Positions 1 to 8,436 of a stretch of DNA of 64,000 nt are shown one piece after another. The stretch lies in the NCBI GenBank assembly GCA_030425045.1, contig JAUHVL010000004.1, positions 1-64,000 of the forward strand. Reading direction: 5' to 3'. Made by a program: the position numbers and the translations under genes. The notes beneath the pieces are model-generated. The model did no database searches. It was not told the DNA's origin and saw only the letters and a list, made by a program, of their open reading frames with translations. Source of the stretch: a bacterium (GTDB taxonomy: Bacteria; Bdellovibrionota; Bacteriovoracia; Bacteriovoracales; Bacteriovoracaceae). Position 1 is the first letter of the stretch. Every line of letters begins with the position of its first letter.

Positions 1-65
1 TAAACATCAGACTCCGACTTGCTCATTAACTAAGCTTTCTAGTTACGTCGGAATACAGACGTTTA
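1..65. other. Imperfect inverted-repeat structure at window edge
   Basis: Nested complementary arms are visible: 1-5 with 61-65, 12-17 with 47-52 (TCCGAC/GTCGGA) and 28-33 with 41-46 (TAACTA/TAGTTA). The segment could fold as one long interrupted stem-loop in RNA of either strand. It lies downstream of the tRNA on the minus strand, beyond that tRNA's terminator candidate. I do not recognise it; a leader or processing stem of an RNA operon to the left is one possibility, but the sequence ends here. Confidence 0.3.
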
Positions 66-94
66 AAACTTCTTCTATCTCTTCTCGTCTTAAA

Positions 95-112
95 TAAACC
101 CCGAAGGGTTTA
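95..112 (-). terminator. Hairpin downstream of tRNA-Ala, probable terminator
   Basis: Seven-base-pair stem (95-101 with 106-112). On the minus strand it has a TTCG tetraloop closed by C-G, an exceptionally stable loop, followed by TTTATTTAAG. The T-run after the stem is weak, so termination is inferred from position (about 60 nt after the tRNA 3' end) and stem stability. Confidence 0.45.
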
Positions 113-172
113 ATTCTTATACTTCTCTAAAATGTTAAAGATCTTTCGGTTACTCCCCAAGTCTCAAAAAAT

Positions 173-248
173 TGGTGGAGATGACAGGAGTTGAACCTGC
201 GACCCCCTGCGTGCAAAGCAGATGCTCTCCCAACTGAGCTACACCCCC
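173..248 (-). tRNA. tRNA-Ala (anticodon TGC)
   Basis: Read on the minus strand, the 76-nt sequence starts GGGGGTGTAGCTCAG and ends CTCCACCA, so CCA is encoded. The acceptor arm GGGGGTG pairs with CATCTCC (two G-U pairs), the D arm and the TTCAA T-loop are canonical, and the anticodon loop CTTTGCACG gives TGC, which reads GCN alanine codons. It has its own promoter and stands alone: no 16S rRNA or tRNA-Ile lies on its 5' side, so this is not the usual 16S-23S spacer copy, although a gene to the left of the window cannot be excluded. Confidence 0.96.
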
Positions 249-284
249 ACAAAACTTAAGTTCGCTTGTTCCCGAAGTTTATGA

Positions 285-313
285 AATTTAGTGGTTTTCT
301 AGATTGATGTCAA
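285..313 (-). promoter_or_regulatory. Sigma-70-type promoter of tRNA-Ala
   Basis: On the minus strand a perfect -35 TTGACA (308-313) is followed after 17 nt by TAAATT (285-290, five of six matches to TATAAT). Transcription would start near 278, about 30 nt before the mature tRNA 5' end. Confidence 0.75.
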
Positions 314-394
314 CGCCAAATTTAATTTTTTATTAAAAATTTTAGATATTTATGACTACAATAACTTTAGTTAAATTTAACAAGGTAAAACAAA

Positions 395-991
395 ATGACA
401 ACACAAGGCATAAAACAAATAATTTCAATAGTTAGCGTTTCAATACTTTTTTCTGGATGTTTCCAAAAAGAGAAAACGGAGGCTGCGACACCAAAGGCTC
501 AGACAAGTAGTGGAAAGACAATTCTTGCTTCCAATCTTCCCGTAGATTCAAACGGATTATCTAAAGCAAAAATAATCTTAAAAACAGTGCATGGTAATGT
601 TGAGTTTAAACTTTATCCAAAGCAAGCACCTAATACTATTACCAGAATTGTAGAATTAGTTAATAAAGGTTTTTATGATGGCTTGGTTTTTCATAGGGCC
701 ATAAAAAATTTTGTAGTTCAGTCGGGTGACCCGACGGCCACAGGGACAGGGGGATCTGGAAAGAACTTAAAAGCAGAATTCAATTCTATTCAACATATAA
801 AAGGGACTGTTGCCATGGCGAGAGCACAAGATCCTGATAGTGCTGACTCTCAATTCTATATCGCCCTTTCAACACTTCCCCATTTAGATAATAAGTACAC
901 CGTCTTTGGGCAAGTTATCAGCGATATGTCGATTCTCGATAAGATCAGACAAGGTGATAAGATTCTTTCGATGAGTTTTCAAGAGAACTAG
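395..991 (+). CDS. Cyclophilin-type peptidyl-prolyl isomerase, lipoprotein
   Basis: Predicted to isomerise Xaa-Pro bonds in envelope proteins. The N-terminus is a lipoprotein signal ending in FSGC with lipidated Cys22, so the enzyme should be membrane-anchored on the periplasmic side. From about residue 58 the protein is one cyclophilin domain: the core GFYDGLVFHR (catalytic Phe-His-Arg), VVQSGDPTATGTGGSG, AMARA, SQFYIAL and YTVFGQV are all present. At 198 aa it is normal for a single-domain bacterial cyclophilin plus signal. The stop codon overlaps that of the convergent methyltransferase by 4 nt. Family assignment is firm; substrates are unknown. Confidence 0.93.
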   Translation: MTTQGIKQIISIVSVSILFSGCFQKEKTEAATPKAQTSSGKTILASNLPVDSNGLSKAKIILKTVHGNVEFKLYPKQAPNTITRIVELVNKGFYDGLVFHRAIKNFVVQSGDPTATGTGGSGKNLKAEFNSIQHIKGTVAMARAQDPDSADSQFYIALSTLPHLDNKYTVFGQVISDMSILDKIRQGDKILSMSFQEN

Positions 992-2100
992 ATCGTTGCT
1001 TTTTTACCTATAATCATCACAGTATCTCCAAGTCTTAACTTGAGGTGATACTTAAGAGATTCTTCAAAAAACTTAGGAAGATTTACTTTCAAACCTAAAA
1101 TACTAAGGACTTTCTTTATGAAATAAGAAAACTGAACGTAGTATGGGTAGTGCAAGTGATCTTTTAAAACAAAGCCAGAGCGATGAAGAATATCGACATA
1201 ACCTCGATCAGAAAAATAATAGTAATGCATATCCATAAACCATGGCCACATGGGACCCATTGCTATTGAAAATGTCGATTCAATATTAATGGTGGAAAAA
1301 ATGACAACACCATCTTTATTTAAAAATTTATTTAATGTTTTAAGTGCGAGTACAGGACTCGGTATATGTTCAATCACATCCCATAAAACAATGGTATCAA
1401 ATTTTTTATCTGTAAAACTTGGATCATTTTCAAAACTATCAATTGTTGCGTTTACAATATTAACATTTTCGATCTTCTTTTTTACATACTCACAACCATG
1501 TCGAGATGGTTCAACACCGGTGTAATCACTGCATACTTTTACAACTTCGTTTGCAAAAGCTCCGTAATAGGATCCGATTTCTAAAACAGATTTGTCTTTA
1601 AAGTAATCAAGATGATCATTAATAATATTTCTATTTGTTATATAGCGAGCATCTAAATTTTTAATATATTCGTGATCTTCAACTTCGTGATAGAGCTGTA
1701 TTCCGTCTTCAACAAACTTTTCGTCATTTTGATCTAGTATATTTTTTAGAAACCCATTTTTACAATTTGGACAGTAATAAATATCCGGATACTGGCCATG
1801 ATCAAAAGAGCTACAAGCAAAACTACCTCTATTCGAATCTAGTTTTTTCTTTCTCGCGGGATAAAGTAAGGAGCAATGCCCAAAGCCACATAAGACACAA
1901 GATAAACCTGTTTCTTTTTTTAAATCAAAGTAATTTATTAATGAAGAAATAGAATATTGTATGAGGGTTAGGATTGACCAAAACGCAATAAAGTTAAAAA
2001 AAGAATAAGACAAGATACTAATTATAACAGCTGGAAAAAATGAAAAATAAAGAGATGATTTAACCGTTAATCTTCTGAAATAGCTGAGAACGTAAATCAT
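988..2100 (-). CDS. Membrane-anchored class I SAM methyltransferase with zinc knuckle
   Basis: The 370-aa protein has a hydrophobic N-terminus (about residues 16-56, one or two membrane segments), a four-cysteine zinc-binding segment (C68-x2-C71 and C110-x2-C113, the second within YYCPNCKNG), then a Rossmann methyltransferase domain with motif I VLEIGSYYGAF (172-182), the acidic residue in GVEPS and the post-motif FDTIVLWDVIEHI. This architecture is common among sugar or lipid methyltransferases of surface-polysaccharide pathways, but no such genes are nearby, so the substrate is unknown. It is convergent with the cyclophilin gene and probably separate from the respiratory operon upstream on the same strand. 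Confidence 0.85.
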   Translation of the reverse strand: MIYVLSYFRRLTVKSSLYFSFFPAVIISILSYSFFNFIAFWSILTLIQYSISSLINYFDLKKETGLSCVLCGFGHCSLLYPARKKKLDSNRGSFACSSFDHGQYPDIYYCPNCKNGFLKNILDQNDEKFVEDGIQLYHEVEDHEYIKNLDARYITNRNIINDHLDYFKDKSVLEIGSYYGAFANEVVKVCSDYTGVEPSRHGCEYVKKKIENVNIVNATIDSFENDPSFTDKKFDTIVLWDVIEHIPSPVLALKTLNKFLNKDGVVIFSTINIESTFSIAMGPMWPWFMDMHYYYFSDRGYVDILHRSGFVLKDHLHYPYYVQFSYFIKKVLSILGLKVNLPKFFEESLKYHLKLRLGDTVMIIGKKATI

Positions 2101-2178
2101 ATTTTCTTCCTAAAGTACAAGAGGCAATCATAGCTCTTGCTTAAAAAGTAATGAGAAGACGAGCAGTTTATTGAGGTC

Positions 2179-2346
2179 TTATTGGTTATGTCTTTTTGGA
2201 TCTTTAATGTAAATAAAGCCTTTAATAACAAAAAGTGCAATAAATAGAATTACGATCACTCCCCACGTGGGAACAGTGAATTGATCCATTTGTGCTTTTT
2301 TTACATATTGATTTACGATAGATGATTCTCTAATTGTATTTTGCAT
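2179..2346 (-). CDS. Small single-pass membrane protein at the end of the oxidase operon
   Basis: A 55-residue frame begins with ATG preceded by AGGAG at 6 nt spacing, the Shine-Dalgarno lying inside the last codons of the subunit IV gene. The sequence has a polar N-terminus rich in Gln, Lys and Asn, one hydrophobic segment (about residues 28-46, GVIVILFIALFVIKGFIYI) and a short basic tail ending DPKRHNQ. Position and topology resemble small accessory subunits of haem-copper oxidases, but I recognise no family. The coupling to the oxidase operon and the clear ribosome site make it likely real. Confidence 0.65.
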   Translation of the reverse strand: MQNTIRESSIVNQYVKKAQMDQFTVPTWGVIVILFIALFVIKGFIYIKDPKRHNQ

Positions 2347-2355
2347 TTTTTACTC

Positions 2356-2646
2356 CTATCGAAACATCGTTTCTAAGATCAGAACGACAGCATAAACTCC
2401 AGCCGAGATGGGGATAGCTGCAATAAACTTTAACCATGACGACTCTTCATTTAAGTGCATATACCAGTAAGCAACGGCAAAAGCCTTACCAATGGCCAAA
2501 ACAGTAAGCGAGATAACCTTAAACGTATAAGAGAATCCACCTTCTGCAGCAATCAGTTCAGCAATAGTAAGAACTGCTAGTAAGATAAATACACCTATAT
2601 AAAGTTTGGTGTGACCTTTGTATTCTGTCGTAGAATCGGCTGACAT
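2356..2646 (-). CDS. Cytochrome c oxidase subunit IV, prokaryotic type
   Basis: A 96-aa protein with three predicted membrane segments (about 16-32, 38-58 and 73-93) and the phrase AFAVAYWYMHLNEE typical of the COX4_pro family of small oxidase subunits. It supports assembly or stability of the oxidase rather than catalysis. It lies 8 nt after the SCO gene in the respiratory cluster, and its end contains the ribosome site of the following 55-aa membrane protein. Confidence 0.85.
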   Translation of the reverse strand: MSADSTTEYKGHTKLYIGVFILLAVLTIAELIAAEGGFSYTFKVISLTVLAIGKAFAVAYWYMHLNEESSWLKFIAAIPISAGVYAVVLILETMFR

Positions 2647-2654
2647 CTTGCCCC

Positions 2655-3356
2655 CTAAATTTCATATTCTTGATATTCTCTGTTTACCAACAGACCAACA
2701 TCAATCATCATTTTATTAATATCGTTTTTTCCAGTTTCGTAATAGCCACGAATTTTACCTTCAGCATCGACCAACACTAGCTTATCGGAATGATCGATGG
2801 TGTATAACTCAGGTACGTCTCCATCAAGAACAACTCCCTCAAGCTTTTTATACTGGCCCATCGGCACTTTAAATCCATCTACAAGTAACGTTCTAATTTT
2901 TTCCTCTTCTCCAGTTAAAAACTTCCAAACATGTGGATTCGTTTTAAGCTCTCTGGAGTATTTATAAAGAACGTTTTGAGTATCATTTTTGGGATCTACA
3001 GTTATCGATAGCATGGCAATATTTTGGCCAAGGCCACGTACTCTTTTTTGAATCTTTTTAAGCTGTGCCATTCGACTAGCAGAATCTGTGGGACATTTCG
3101 TGAAAAAGAAAGATGCAATATAAACCTTCCCCTTAAGATCTTTATTACTTAAAGATTCACCAAATTCCGTTTTTAAATTAAAAGCAGGAACTTCACCGTG
3201 TACTGGCAAGGGCGGAGGAAGAGTACGATAGACTGATCTTATAATTGGATAGCTGAAGACAAGCATAGTAAATGCTAGCCAAAAAATAGGCTTTCTAATA
3301 AGTCTTTCTAACTTATTGTCCTCTCTAATATAAATTTTTTGAACTTCAGTCACCAA
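2655..3356 (-). CDS. SCO1/SenC-family copper-site assembly protein, divergent metal motif
   Basis: SCO proteins are thioredoxin-fold, membrane-anchored proteins that deliver copper to the CuA site of oxidase subunit II. This 233-aa protein has an N-terminal anchor (about 24-42) and a thioredoxin-like domain. The conserved distal histidine is present (H189 in TIDHSDKLVLVD), but the CxxxC motif reads C88-P-T-D-S92: the second cysteine is serine. Two Cys and one His normally bind copper, so binding may be weak or the protein may act differently. The gene overlaps its operon neighbours tightly (1 nt after the cytochrome c gene), which supports a role in oxidase assembly. Confidence 0.85.
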   Translation of the reverse strand: MVTEVQKIYIREDNKLERLIRKPIFWLAFTMLVFSYPIIRSVYRTLPPPLPVHGEVPAFNLKTEFGESLSNKDLKGKVYIASFFFTKCPTDSASRMAQLKKIQKRVRGLGQNIAMLSITVDPKNDTQNVLYKYSRELKTNPHVWKFLTGEEEKIRTLLVDGFKVPMGQYKKLEGVVLDGDVPELYTIDHSDKLVLVDAEGKIRGYYETGKNDINKMMIDVGLLVNREYQEYEI

Positions 3357-3357
3357 T

Positions 3358-4251
3358 TTACTTACCTAACTTATTCATTAGTTTGGCTCTTTTTTCAGAG
3401 TCACTTTTCATATTCATAAGATGTTGAACATAATAAGAAACGGCCCAGATTTCACTTTCTTCGATCGTTCCTTTCCAGGCTGGCATCGATGTACCACCAA
3501 CTCCCGCAGCTAAGCGAAAGTAAATATCTTCAACACTATTATTATAAACACTTCTAGCATAGTGATAGGTAAAGTCTGGTGGGATAGTTAAATATCCATG
3601 CTCTGATTCTTGAGGCTTTAACTTGTAAAAGTCTTCATCTAGTTCATCTACATCTTCGTCATTAATTCTTTTAGCAATGTCCTTAAACTCATCAAGTGTT
3701 ACATAGCCTCTGTGACAAGACTGGCAATTAGCTGTGCCATGATAAACATCTCTACCAATTTCAATTGCTCTATCTCTATGGGCCAAACCATATGGGTCTT
3801 TTGTAACGGTAATTTTTTCGCCTAACTCATTTTCTTTTTTAAGCCAAACATCAGGAGCAAAAGTTTTAATATATTGCCAAACAGCAATCATCTGTCCCTC
3901 TTCAAGATCCCAAGGCAACATCGCTGTTCCATTAAGACCATGTTTTAAAAGCTTATAAACAGCATCATCATGAGTAAGTTCACCTGTTGTGACGTTACCA
4001 AATTTAATTAGACCAGTTTTAAAATTACGTGGTGGTGGATATAAACCTTTTGCAGCAACACCTTTGCCATCGCCATCTACTCCATGACAGGCCATACAGT
4101 ATTCTTTATATATCGCTTTACCAGTATTTAACGTTTCTGCTGAAACATATTTTCCACCAGCAACAACAACACCTTCTTTAAACTCTTGTTCTTTACAAGA
4201 AAAAACAGAAATAAGAGATAACACCAATAAAAAGTTTAAACTACTTTTCAT
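3358..4251 (-). CDS. Dihaem cytochrome c lipoprotein
   Basis: The 297-aa protein has a lipoprotein signal ending FSC (Cys19) and two c-type haem sites, CMACH (52-56) and CQSCH (176-180), each heading a cytochrome c domain; methionines in TAMLPW and TSMPAW are candidate distal ligands. It would sit on the outer face of the cytoplasmic membrane and carry electrons between the bc-type complex and the CuA site of the oxidase. It lies between the subunit III and SCO genes in the operon. Role is inferred from context; haem number is read directly. Confidence 0.88.
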   Translation of the reverse strand: MKSSLNFLLVLSLISVFSCKEQEFKEGVVVAGGKYVSAETLNTGKAIYKEYCMACHGVDGDGKGVAAKGLYPPPRNFKTGLIKFGNVTTGELTHDDAVYKLLKHGLNGTAMLPWDLEEGQMIAVWQYIKTFAPDVWLKKENELGEKITVTKDPYGLAHRDRAIEIGRDVYHGTANCQSCHRGYVTLDEFKDIAKRINDEDVDELDEDFYKLKPQESEHGYLTIPPDFTYHYARSVYNNSVEDIYFRLAAGVGGTSMPAWKGTIEESEIWAVSYYVQHLMNMKSDSEKRAKLMNKLGK

Positions 4252-4267
4252 AAATTCCTCATAAATA

Positions 4268-4852
4268 TCAAAGTACGAACAATAATGCGTACATCATCAA
4301 CCAGATAACTGCTAAGAAATGCCAAAAGCGTAATACGCTATTAGCTTTTTGCAATTTAATAGAGTCATCTAAAATCCAATTATTTTTAAATAATAAAAAA
4401 CCTAAATAAATAAATGCAATTAAACCCAAAACCATATGCGCAGTATGGATCCATGTAAAAGCATAAATCATCGAAGGATAAATTCCTGAGTTTGTAAAAA
4501 CTCCAATTGTTTTAAGCATATTCCAAAGATAAAACTGACAGACAACAAAACCGATCCCTGTAAAAAAAGAGATGAAGTAAAAAGACATACTCTTTCTTTC
4601 ATATCCTGATTTCTCTAGTATCCAAGCAAAAGCAGAGCTCACAAGAACAATGACAGTGCTAAGAGTGGGGATTGTTAATGGTATTCTGGCCATACCTGCT
4701 GGTGGCCACATATCTGATGTTAACCTAAATACAGAATAACCTAAAAAAAGAGTCGCAAACAACATTGAAAATGAAACTAACGCAACAATAAGAGCTACAG
4801 ATCCCTGCAGCTCAGCTTGATGATTAATTTTATTGTTTACGGCTGTTTCCAA
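4268..4852 (-). CDS. ctaE: Haem-copper oxidase subunit III (first of two)
   Basis: A 194-aa protein with five predicted membrane helices and subunit III features (TWIHTAHMVLGLIAF, FWHFLAVIWLMMYALLF near the end). Subunit III stabilises the catalytic core of proton-pumping oxidases. It directly follows subunit I with 1 nt between the genes. A second, longer subunit III is encoded at 9154-9786 in the same cluster; the two are clearly divergent, so they may be non-equivalent parts of one complex or serve two states of the oxidase. Confidence 0.88.
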   Translation of the reverse strand: METAVNNKINHQAELQGSVALIVALVSFSMLFATLFLGYSVFRLTSDMWPPAGMARIPLTIPTLSTVIVLVSSAFAWILEKSGYERKSMSFYFISFFTGIGFVVCQFYLWNMLKTIGVFTNSGIYPSMIYAFTWIHTAHMVLGLIAFIYLGFLLFKNNWILDDSIKLQKANSVLRFWHFLAVIWLMMYALLFVL

Positions 4853-4853
4853 T

Positions 4854-6587
4854 TTAACCTCTTGCTAACTCTTCAGTTTGATACTGAAAATCTCTTCCGT
4901 TTGTTAGTGCTGGGTTTCCTAACTCGTGAGGCCCACATTTAACAACAGGAATTTCTTTGAAGTTATAATTCGGAGCAGGAGATGGAATCGTCCACTCGAG
5001 AGTACCAACTTCCCACGGGTTGTCTGAAGCTTTCTCTTTCTTAAAGAAAACAGCATGAACAAAGTTAACAACAAAGATGATTTGAGCAAATCCCATAACA
5101 ATGGCACTGATAGTAGTAAACTCATTGATAGGAACAAGCTTATTTAAGAAATCATAAACGAATGGATTATAAAGTCTTCTGTGCATACCTGCATAACCCA
5201 TAAATAGCATTCCCATAAAAACACCATTCAATCCGAGCATGGTAATCCAAAAGTGAACCTTGGCCCAAAATTCACACATCATCGTTCCAAACATTTTTGG
5301 CATCCAGAAATAAACGGCAGCAAAACTTCCTAGAAGAACTGAAGCGGCCATCGTGTAGTGGAAGTGACCAACAACGAAATAGGTATCATGAAGGTAAAGG
5401 TCAGTCGTCACCGTTCCAAGATAAAGACCTGTAAGTCCACCTAGACCAAAAACAAAAACTACTCCCATTGAAAATAACATTGGTGAAGTAAATCTGATTG
5501 ATCCTTTCCAAATCGTTCCTAACCAGTTAGCAAAGAAGATTGCCGAAGGAATTGAAATCGTCATGGTAAGAGTCATAAATGTTTGTGTTAATAATGGACT
5601 CATCTGAGTTGTAAACATGTGGTGACCGTAAACCAATGTCGATAAAATCGTAATGGTTGTCATACTTAATGCTGTAGCCTTCGCACCGAATGCAGGCTTT
5701 CTAGCAAAGAAAGAAAGAAGGTCAGATACAACACCCCAAGCAGGAAGAATCAAAATATAAACTTCAGGGTGTCCAAAAATCCAAAAGACGTGTTGAAAGA
5801 GAACGGGATCTCCGGTTCCTGTTGTGGCAGCGGCACCGGCAAGAAAGAATGTTGTTCCAAAAACTCTATCAAAAATTAATAAAAGAACACCTGCACCTAG
5901 TACCGGTAAAAAGATTGCATTTAAAACAGCCGTTAAACCTAATCCCCAAACAGTTAGAGGCATATCAAAGTAACCCATACCTGGTGCACGTAATGTAATG
6001 ATTGTAGTGATATAGTTTATCGCACCCATTGTTGAACTTACACCTAAAACAAAAATGGCAAGAGACCAAAGTGTCTGTCCTGTACCTGGTGAACCGATCA
6101 AAGTTGAAAGAGTTGGATAAGATGTCCAGCCACCTGCAGCTGCACCGAGAGGAACGAAAAGAGAAGCTAATAAAATAAAGCCAGAAACTGCGGCGATATG
6201 AAATGAAAGCATATTAAGCAGAGGAAAGACCATATCCCTTGCTCCAATCATGAGAGGAATACAAAAGTTACCAAATGCTCCAATTAAAATCGGTGTAATC
6301 GCATAGAAAATCATGATCGTCCCATGCATTGTAAAAAGCATGGCATATGTATCAGGAGGAATAACTCCATTTGAAGTAGGAAAAAGGAACTGCCCAATTA
6401 CCGGAAATGGTTCACCAGGATATGCTAGCGCCCAACGAATCATTAAGGCCATTAAGCCACCAACTAGTAAAAAGAAGATTCCATACCAAAGAAACTGCTT
6501 ACCAATTACTTTATGGTCGTAACTGAAAATATACTTTGATAAAAAAGTTTTAGGGGGATGGTGAATATTTTGTTCAAAAAAAGCCAT
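4854..6587 (-). CDS. ctaD: Cytochrome c oxidase subunit I
   Basis: The catalytic haem-copper subunit, 577 aa with about 12 membrane helices. Haem and CuB ligands are visible: HGTIMIF (low-spin haem), GHPEVYILILP (CuB His cross-linked to Tyr, with the glutamate of the D channel in HPE), YGHHMFT (two CuB His) and HDTYFVVGHFHY (the haem a3 and a ligands). The HPEVY form places it in the A1 group of proton-pumping oxidases. It lies between subunits II and III as in caa3/aa3 operons, with haem O synthase encoded just upstream. Confidence 0.97.
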   Translation of the reverse strand: MAFFEQNIHHPPKTFLSKYIFSYDHKVIGKQFLWYGIFFLLVGGLMALMIRWALAYPGEPFPVIGQFLFPTSNGVIPPDTYAMLFTMHGTIMIFYAITPILIGAFGNFCIPLMIGARDMVFPLLNMLSFHIAAVSGFILLASLFVPLGAAAGGWTSYPTLSTLIGSPGTGQTLWSLAIFVLGVSSTMGAINYITTIITLRAPGMGYFDMPLTVWGLGLTAVLNAIFLPVLGAGVLLLIFDRVFGTTFFLAGAAATTGTGDPVLFQHVFWIFGHPEVYILILPAWGVVSDLLSFFARKPAFGAKATALSMTTITILSTLVYGHHMFTTQMSPLLTQTFMTLTMTISIPSAIFFANWLGTIWKGSIRFTSPMLFSMGVVFVFGLGGLTGLYLGTVTTDLYLHDTYFVVGHFHYTMAASVLLGSFAAVYFWMPKMFGTMMCEFWAKVHFWITMLGLNGVFMGMLFMGYAGMHRRLYNPFVYDFLNKLVPINEFTTISAIVMGFAQIIFVVNFVHAVFFKKEKASDNPWEVGTLEWTIPSPAPNYNFKEIPVVKCGPHELGNPALTNGRDFQYQTEELARG

Positions 6588-6626
6588 TGTTTACGAGCTC
6601 CTAATATTTTTCTTATTTAAGTTAAA

Positions 6627-7418
6627 TTACTTCCACTCCCAGCCCCAAAAGAGGTCTGGATTTTCAGTGTCGATAGTTGATTCAGCAATATATTGAGATT
6701 CTTCTAACCATCGCTGGTAGTCGTCTTCAGAGTAAGTCGTTAGCTTTGCTTGCATTCTGTAGTGATATGTTCCGCACATTTCAGCACATGCAATATCGTA
6801 AGTGCCAGTTTCGTTAAACTGCATCCACATTCTTGTAATTCTTCCAGGAATAGCATCGGTTTTTCTTCTTCCGTTAGGAAAGTAAAGAGAGTGAATGACA
6901 TCTTTTGATAAAATTTGGAAAACAACTTTTTTACCGACAGGAAGTCTTAAGTCGTTAAGAGTAACAACATCATCTTCAGTATTAAACTGCCCATCACGTC
7001 CAGCATATCTAAAATTCCAAGCCCATTGTTGAGCAAGAACTTCAACTCTTACAATATCCTCATCTTCTGAAGGCCAGTTCGTAAAAATTCCAATGTAGTC
7101 ATTATTAGACATTCTCGTGATATTCATGTCGATCGCAACAAAAACGGCAACACCAATAATTGTCGTAATCAAAACATGATTCTTTTTGTATCCATAAGTA
7201 TAATAAGGCTTCGGATTTCTCTTTGCTGAATAGAGATAAGAAAATCCAAATAGCCCAATACAAACAAGAGCAAAGAAAAAGATATTCATCGCTGTTGTGT
7301 AATTAAAAAGCCAATCGATTAAATGTCCGTTTTCAGAAATATCAATCGGAGCACTGATCATTTCCCAAAAACCCATTTCTTTTTTCGCAACTTCTGAAGC
7401 GGCCCAAACTGAAAACAT
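6627..7418 (-). CDS. ctaC: Cytochrome c oxidase subunit II
   Basis: Holds the binuclear CuA centre that accepts electrons from cytochrome c. The 263-aa sequence has two membrane segments (about 42-62 and 83-100), the aromatic QQWAWNFRYAG (130-140) that forms the electron entry path, and CuA ligands H176, C211, E213, C215, H219 and M222 in CAEMCGTYHYRM. There is no fused C-terminal cytochrome c domain, unlike true caa3 subunit II; free cytochromes in the operon may replace it. No clear cleavable signal is seen at the N-terminus. Confidence 0.96.
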   Translation of the reverse strand: MFSVWAASEVAKKEMGFWEMISAPIDISENGHLIDWLFNYTTAMNIFFFALVCIGLFGFSYLYSAKRNPKPYYTYGYKKNHVLITTIIGVAVFVAIDMNITRMSNNDYIGIFTNWPSEDEDIVRVEVLAQQWAWNFRYAGRDGQFNTEDDVVTLNDLRLPVGKKVVFQILSKDVIHSLYFPNGRRKTDAIPGRITRMWMQFNETGTYDIACAEMCGTYHYRMQAKLTTYSEDDYQRWLEESQYIAESTIDTENPDLFWGWEWK

Positions 7419-7494
7419 AAACCATTCCCTGAGTTCTAAATTTAAGATTAAATGTATAAATTAGCGTAATTATACGCTTAAAAACATATATTTA

Positions 7495-8385
7495 CTACAT
7501 AACTGTGTAGTGACAGATCATTATTATTGGTAAGTATAAGATTGTTGCTCTGAAATAAAGCTTAGACCAAATTTTTAAAACGACTTTATCTTTAAGATAA
7601 AACAATCCCACTAAAGCAATACCAATAAATAATATGTTTACCCCTGCTGCGAGGAATAAATTAAAAACCTTTGTTGGATCAACGGCAAATGGCAACATAG
7701 AAACGAGGGCCACGAGTATGGTGTAAACGGCTATCGCGATCACAGTTTTTCTTTCGCCAAAGCTCAGAGAGAAAACCTTAAAGCCTGCAGATTTAAAATC
7801 TTTTTCATGAATCAATGAAATGGCAAAAAAGTGAGGAATTTGCCAAACAAAAAGTAATGAGAAGAGTATCACGGGTACAAAGCTTAACTCATTTGTAACT
7901 GCCGTATATCCCATGACTGGGGGAATAGCCCCAGGTATGGCCCCGACGTAAACTGCAAAGTGACCATATTTTTTGAGTGGAGTGTACAACAATAGGTAAG
8001 TTATTGCTGCTATCAGTCCAAGCAAGAATGTTAAAATGTTAACCTGCCATAATAAAAGAAAAAGTGAGCCAAACATCATAGATAAACTAAACAACTTTGC
8101 CGACTGAGCAGTAATTCTTCCAGATGGAATTGCTCGATCTCTTGTTCTATCCATTTGAGCATCAAGATCCCTCTCCATATAACAATTAAATGCTGCGGCT
8201 CCACCGACAAGTGCTGAAATAATCAACATCGTTTTTATTAGCTCTAATCCAAACGTAGCCTCCGGTGCGACAACCCAACCTAAAAAAGAAGTAAAAACGA
8301 CTAGAAATGATAGTCTTGGCTTAGTTAATTCTAAGTAATCTGATAATACTATATTCACATTTTGACCGAGCACTTGCTGTAACAA
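7495..8385 (-). CDS. ctaB: Protohaem IX farnesyltransferase (haem O synthase)
   Basis: Transfers a farnesyl group to haem B to give haem O for the oxidase. The 296-aa UbiA-superfamily membrane protein has the first Asp-rich motif NCYMERDLDAQMDRTRDR (67-84) and the family phrase PSGRI, with about nine membrane helices, a second polar loop near IHEKDFKSAGFK and normal length. It lies between the DUF420 gene and subunit II. No haem A synthase (CtaA) gene is present in the window, so whether haem O or A is used cannot be decided here. Confidence 0.95.
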   Translation of the reverse strand: MLQQVLGQNVNIVLSDYLELTKPRLSFLVVFTSFLGWVVAPEATFGLELIKTMLIISALVGGAAAFNCYMERDLDAQMDRTRDRAIPSGRITAQSAKLFSLSMMFGSLFLLLWQVNILTFLLGLIAAITYLLLYTPLKKYGHFAVYVGAIPGAIPPVMGYTAVTNELSFVPVILFSLLFVWQIPHFFAISLIHEKDFKSAGFKVFSLSFGERKTVIAIAVYTILVALVSMLPFAVDPTKVFNLFLAAGVNILFIGIALVGLFYLKDKVVLKIWSKLYFRATILYLPIIMICHYTVM

Positions 8386-8436
8386 CGGTAATTCCTTATC
8401 TCTATAAACTGCGTTAGATGCTTATACATAAAATCT

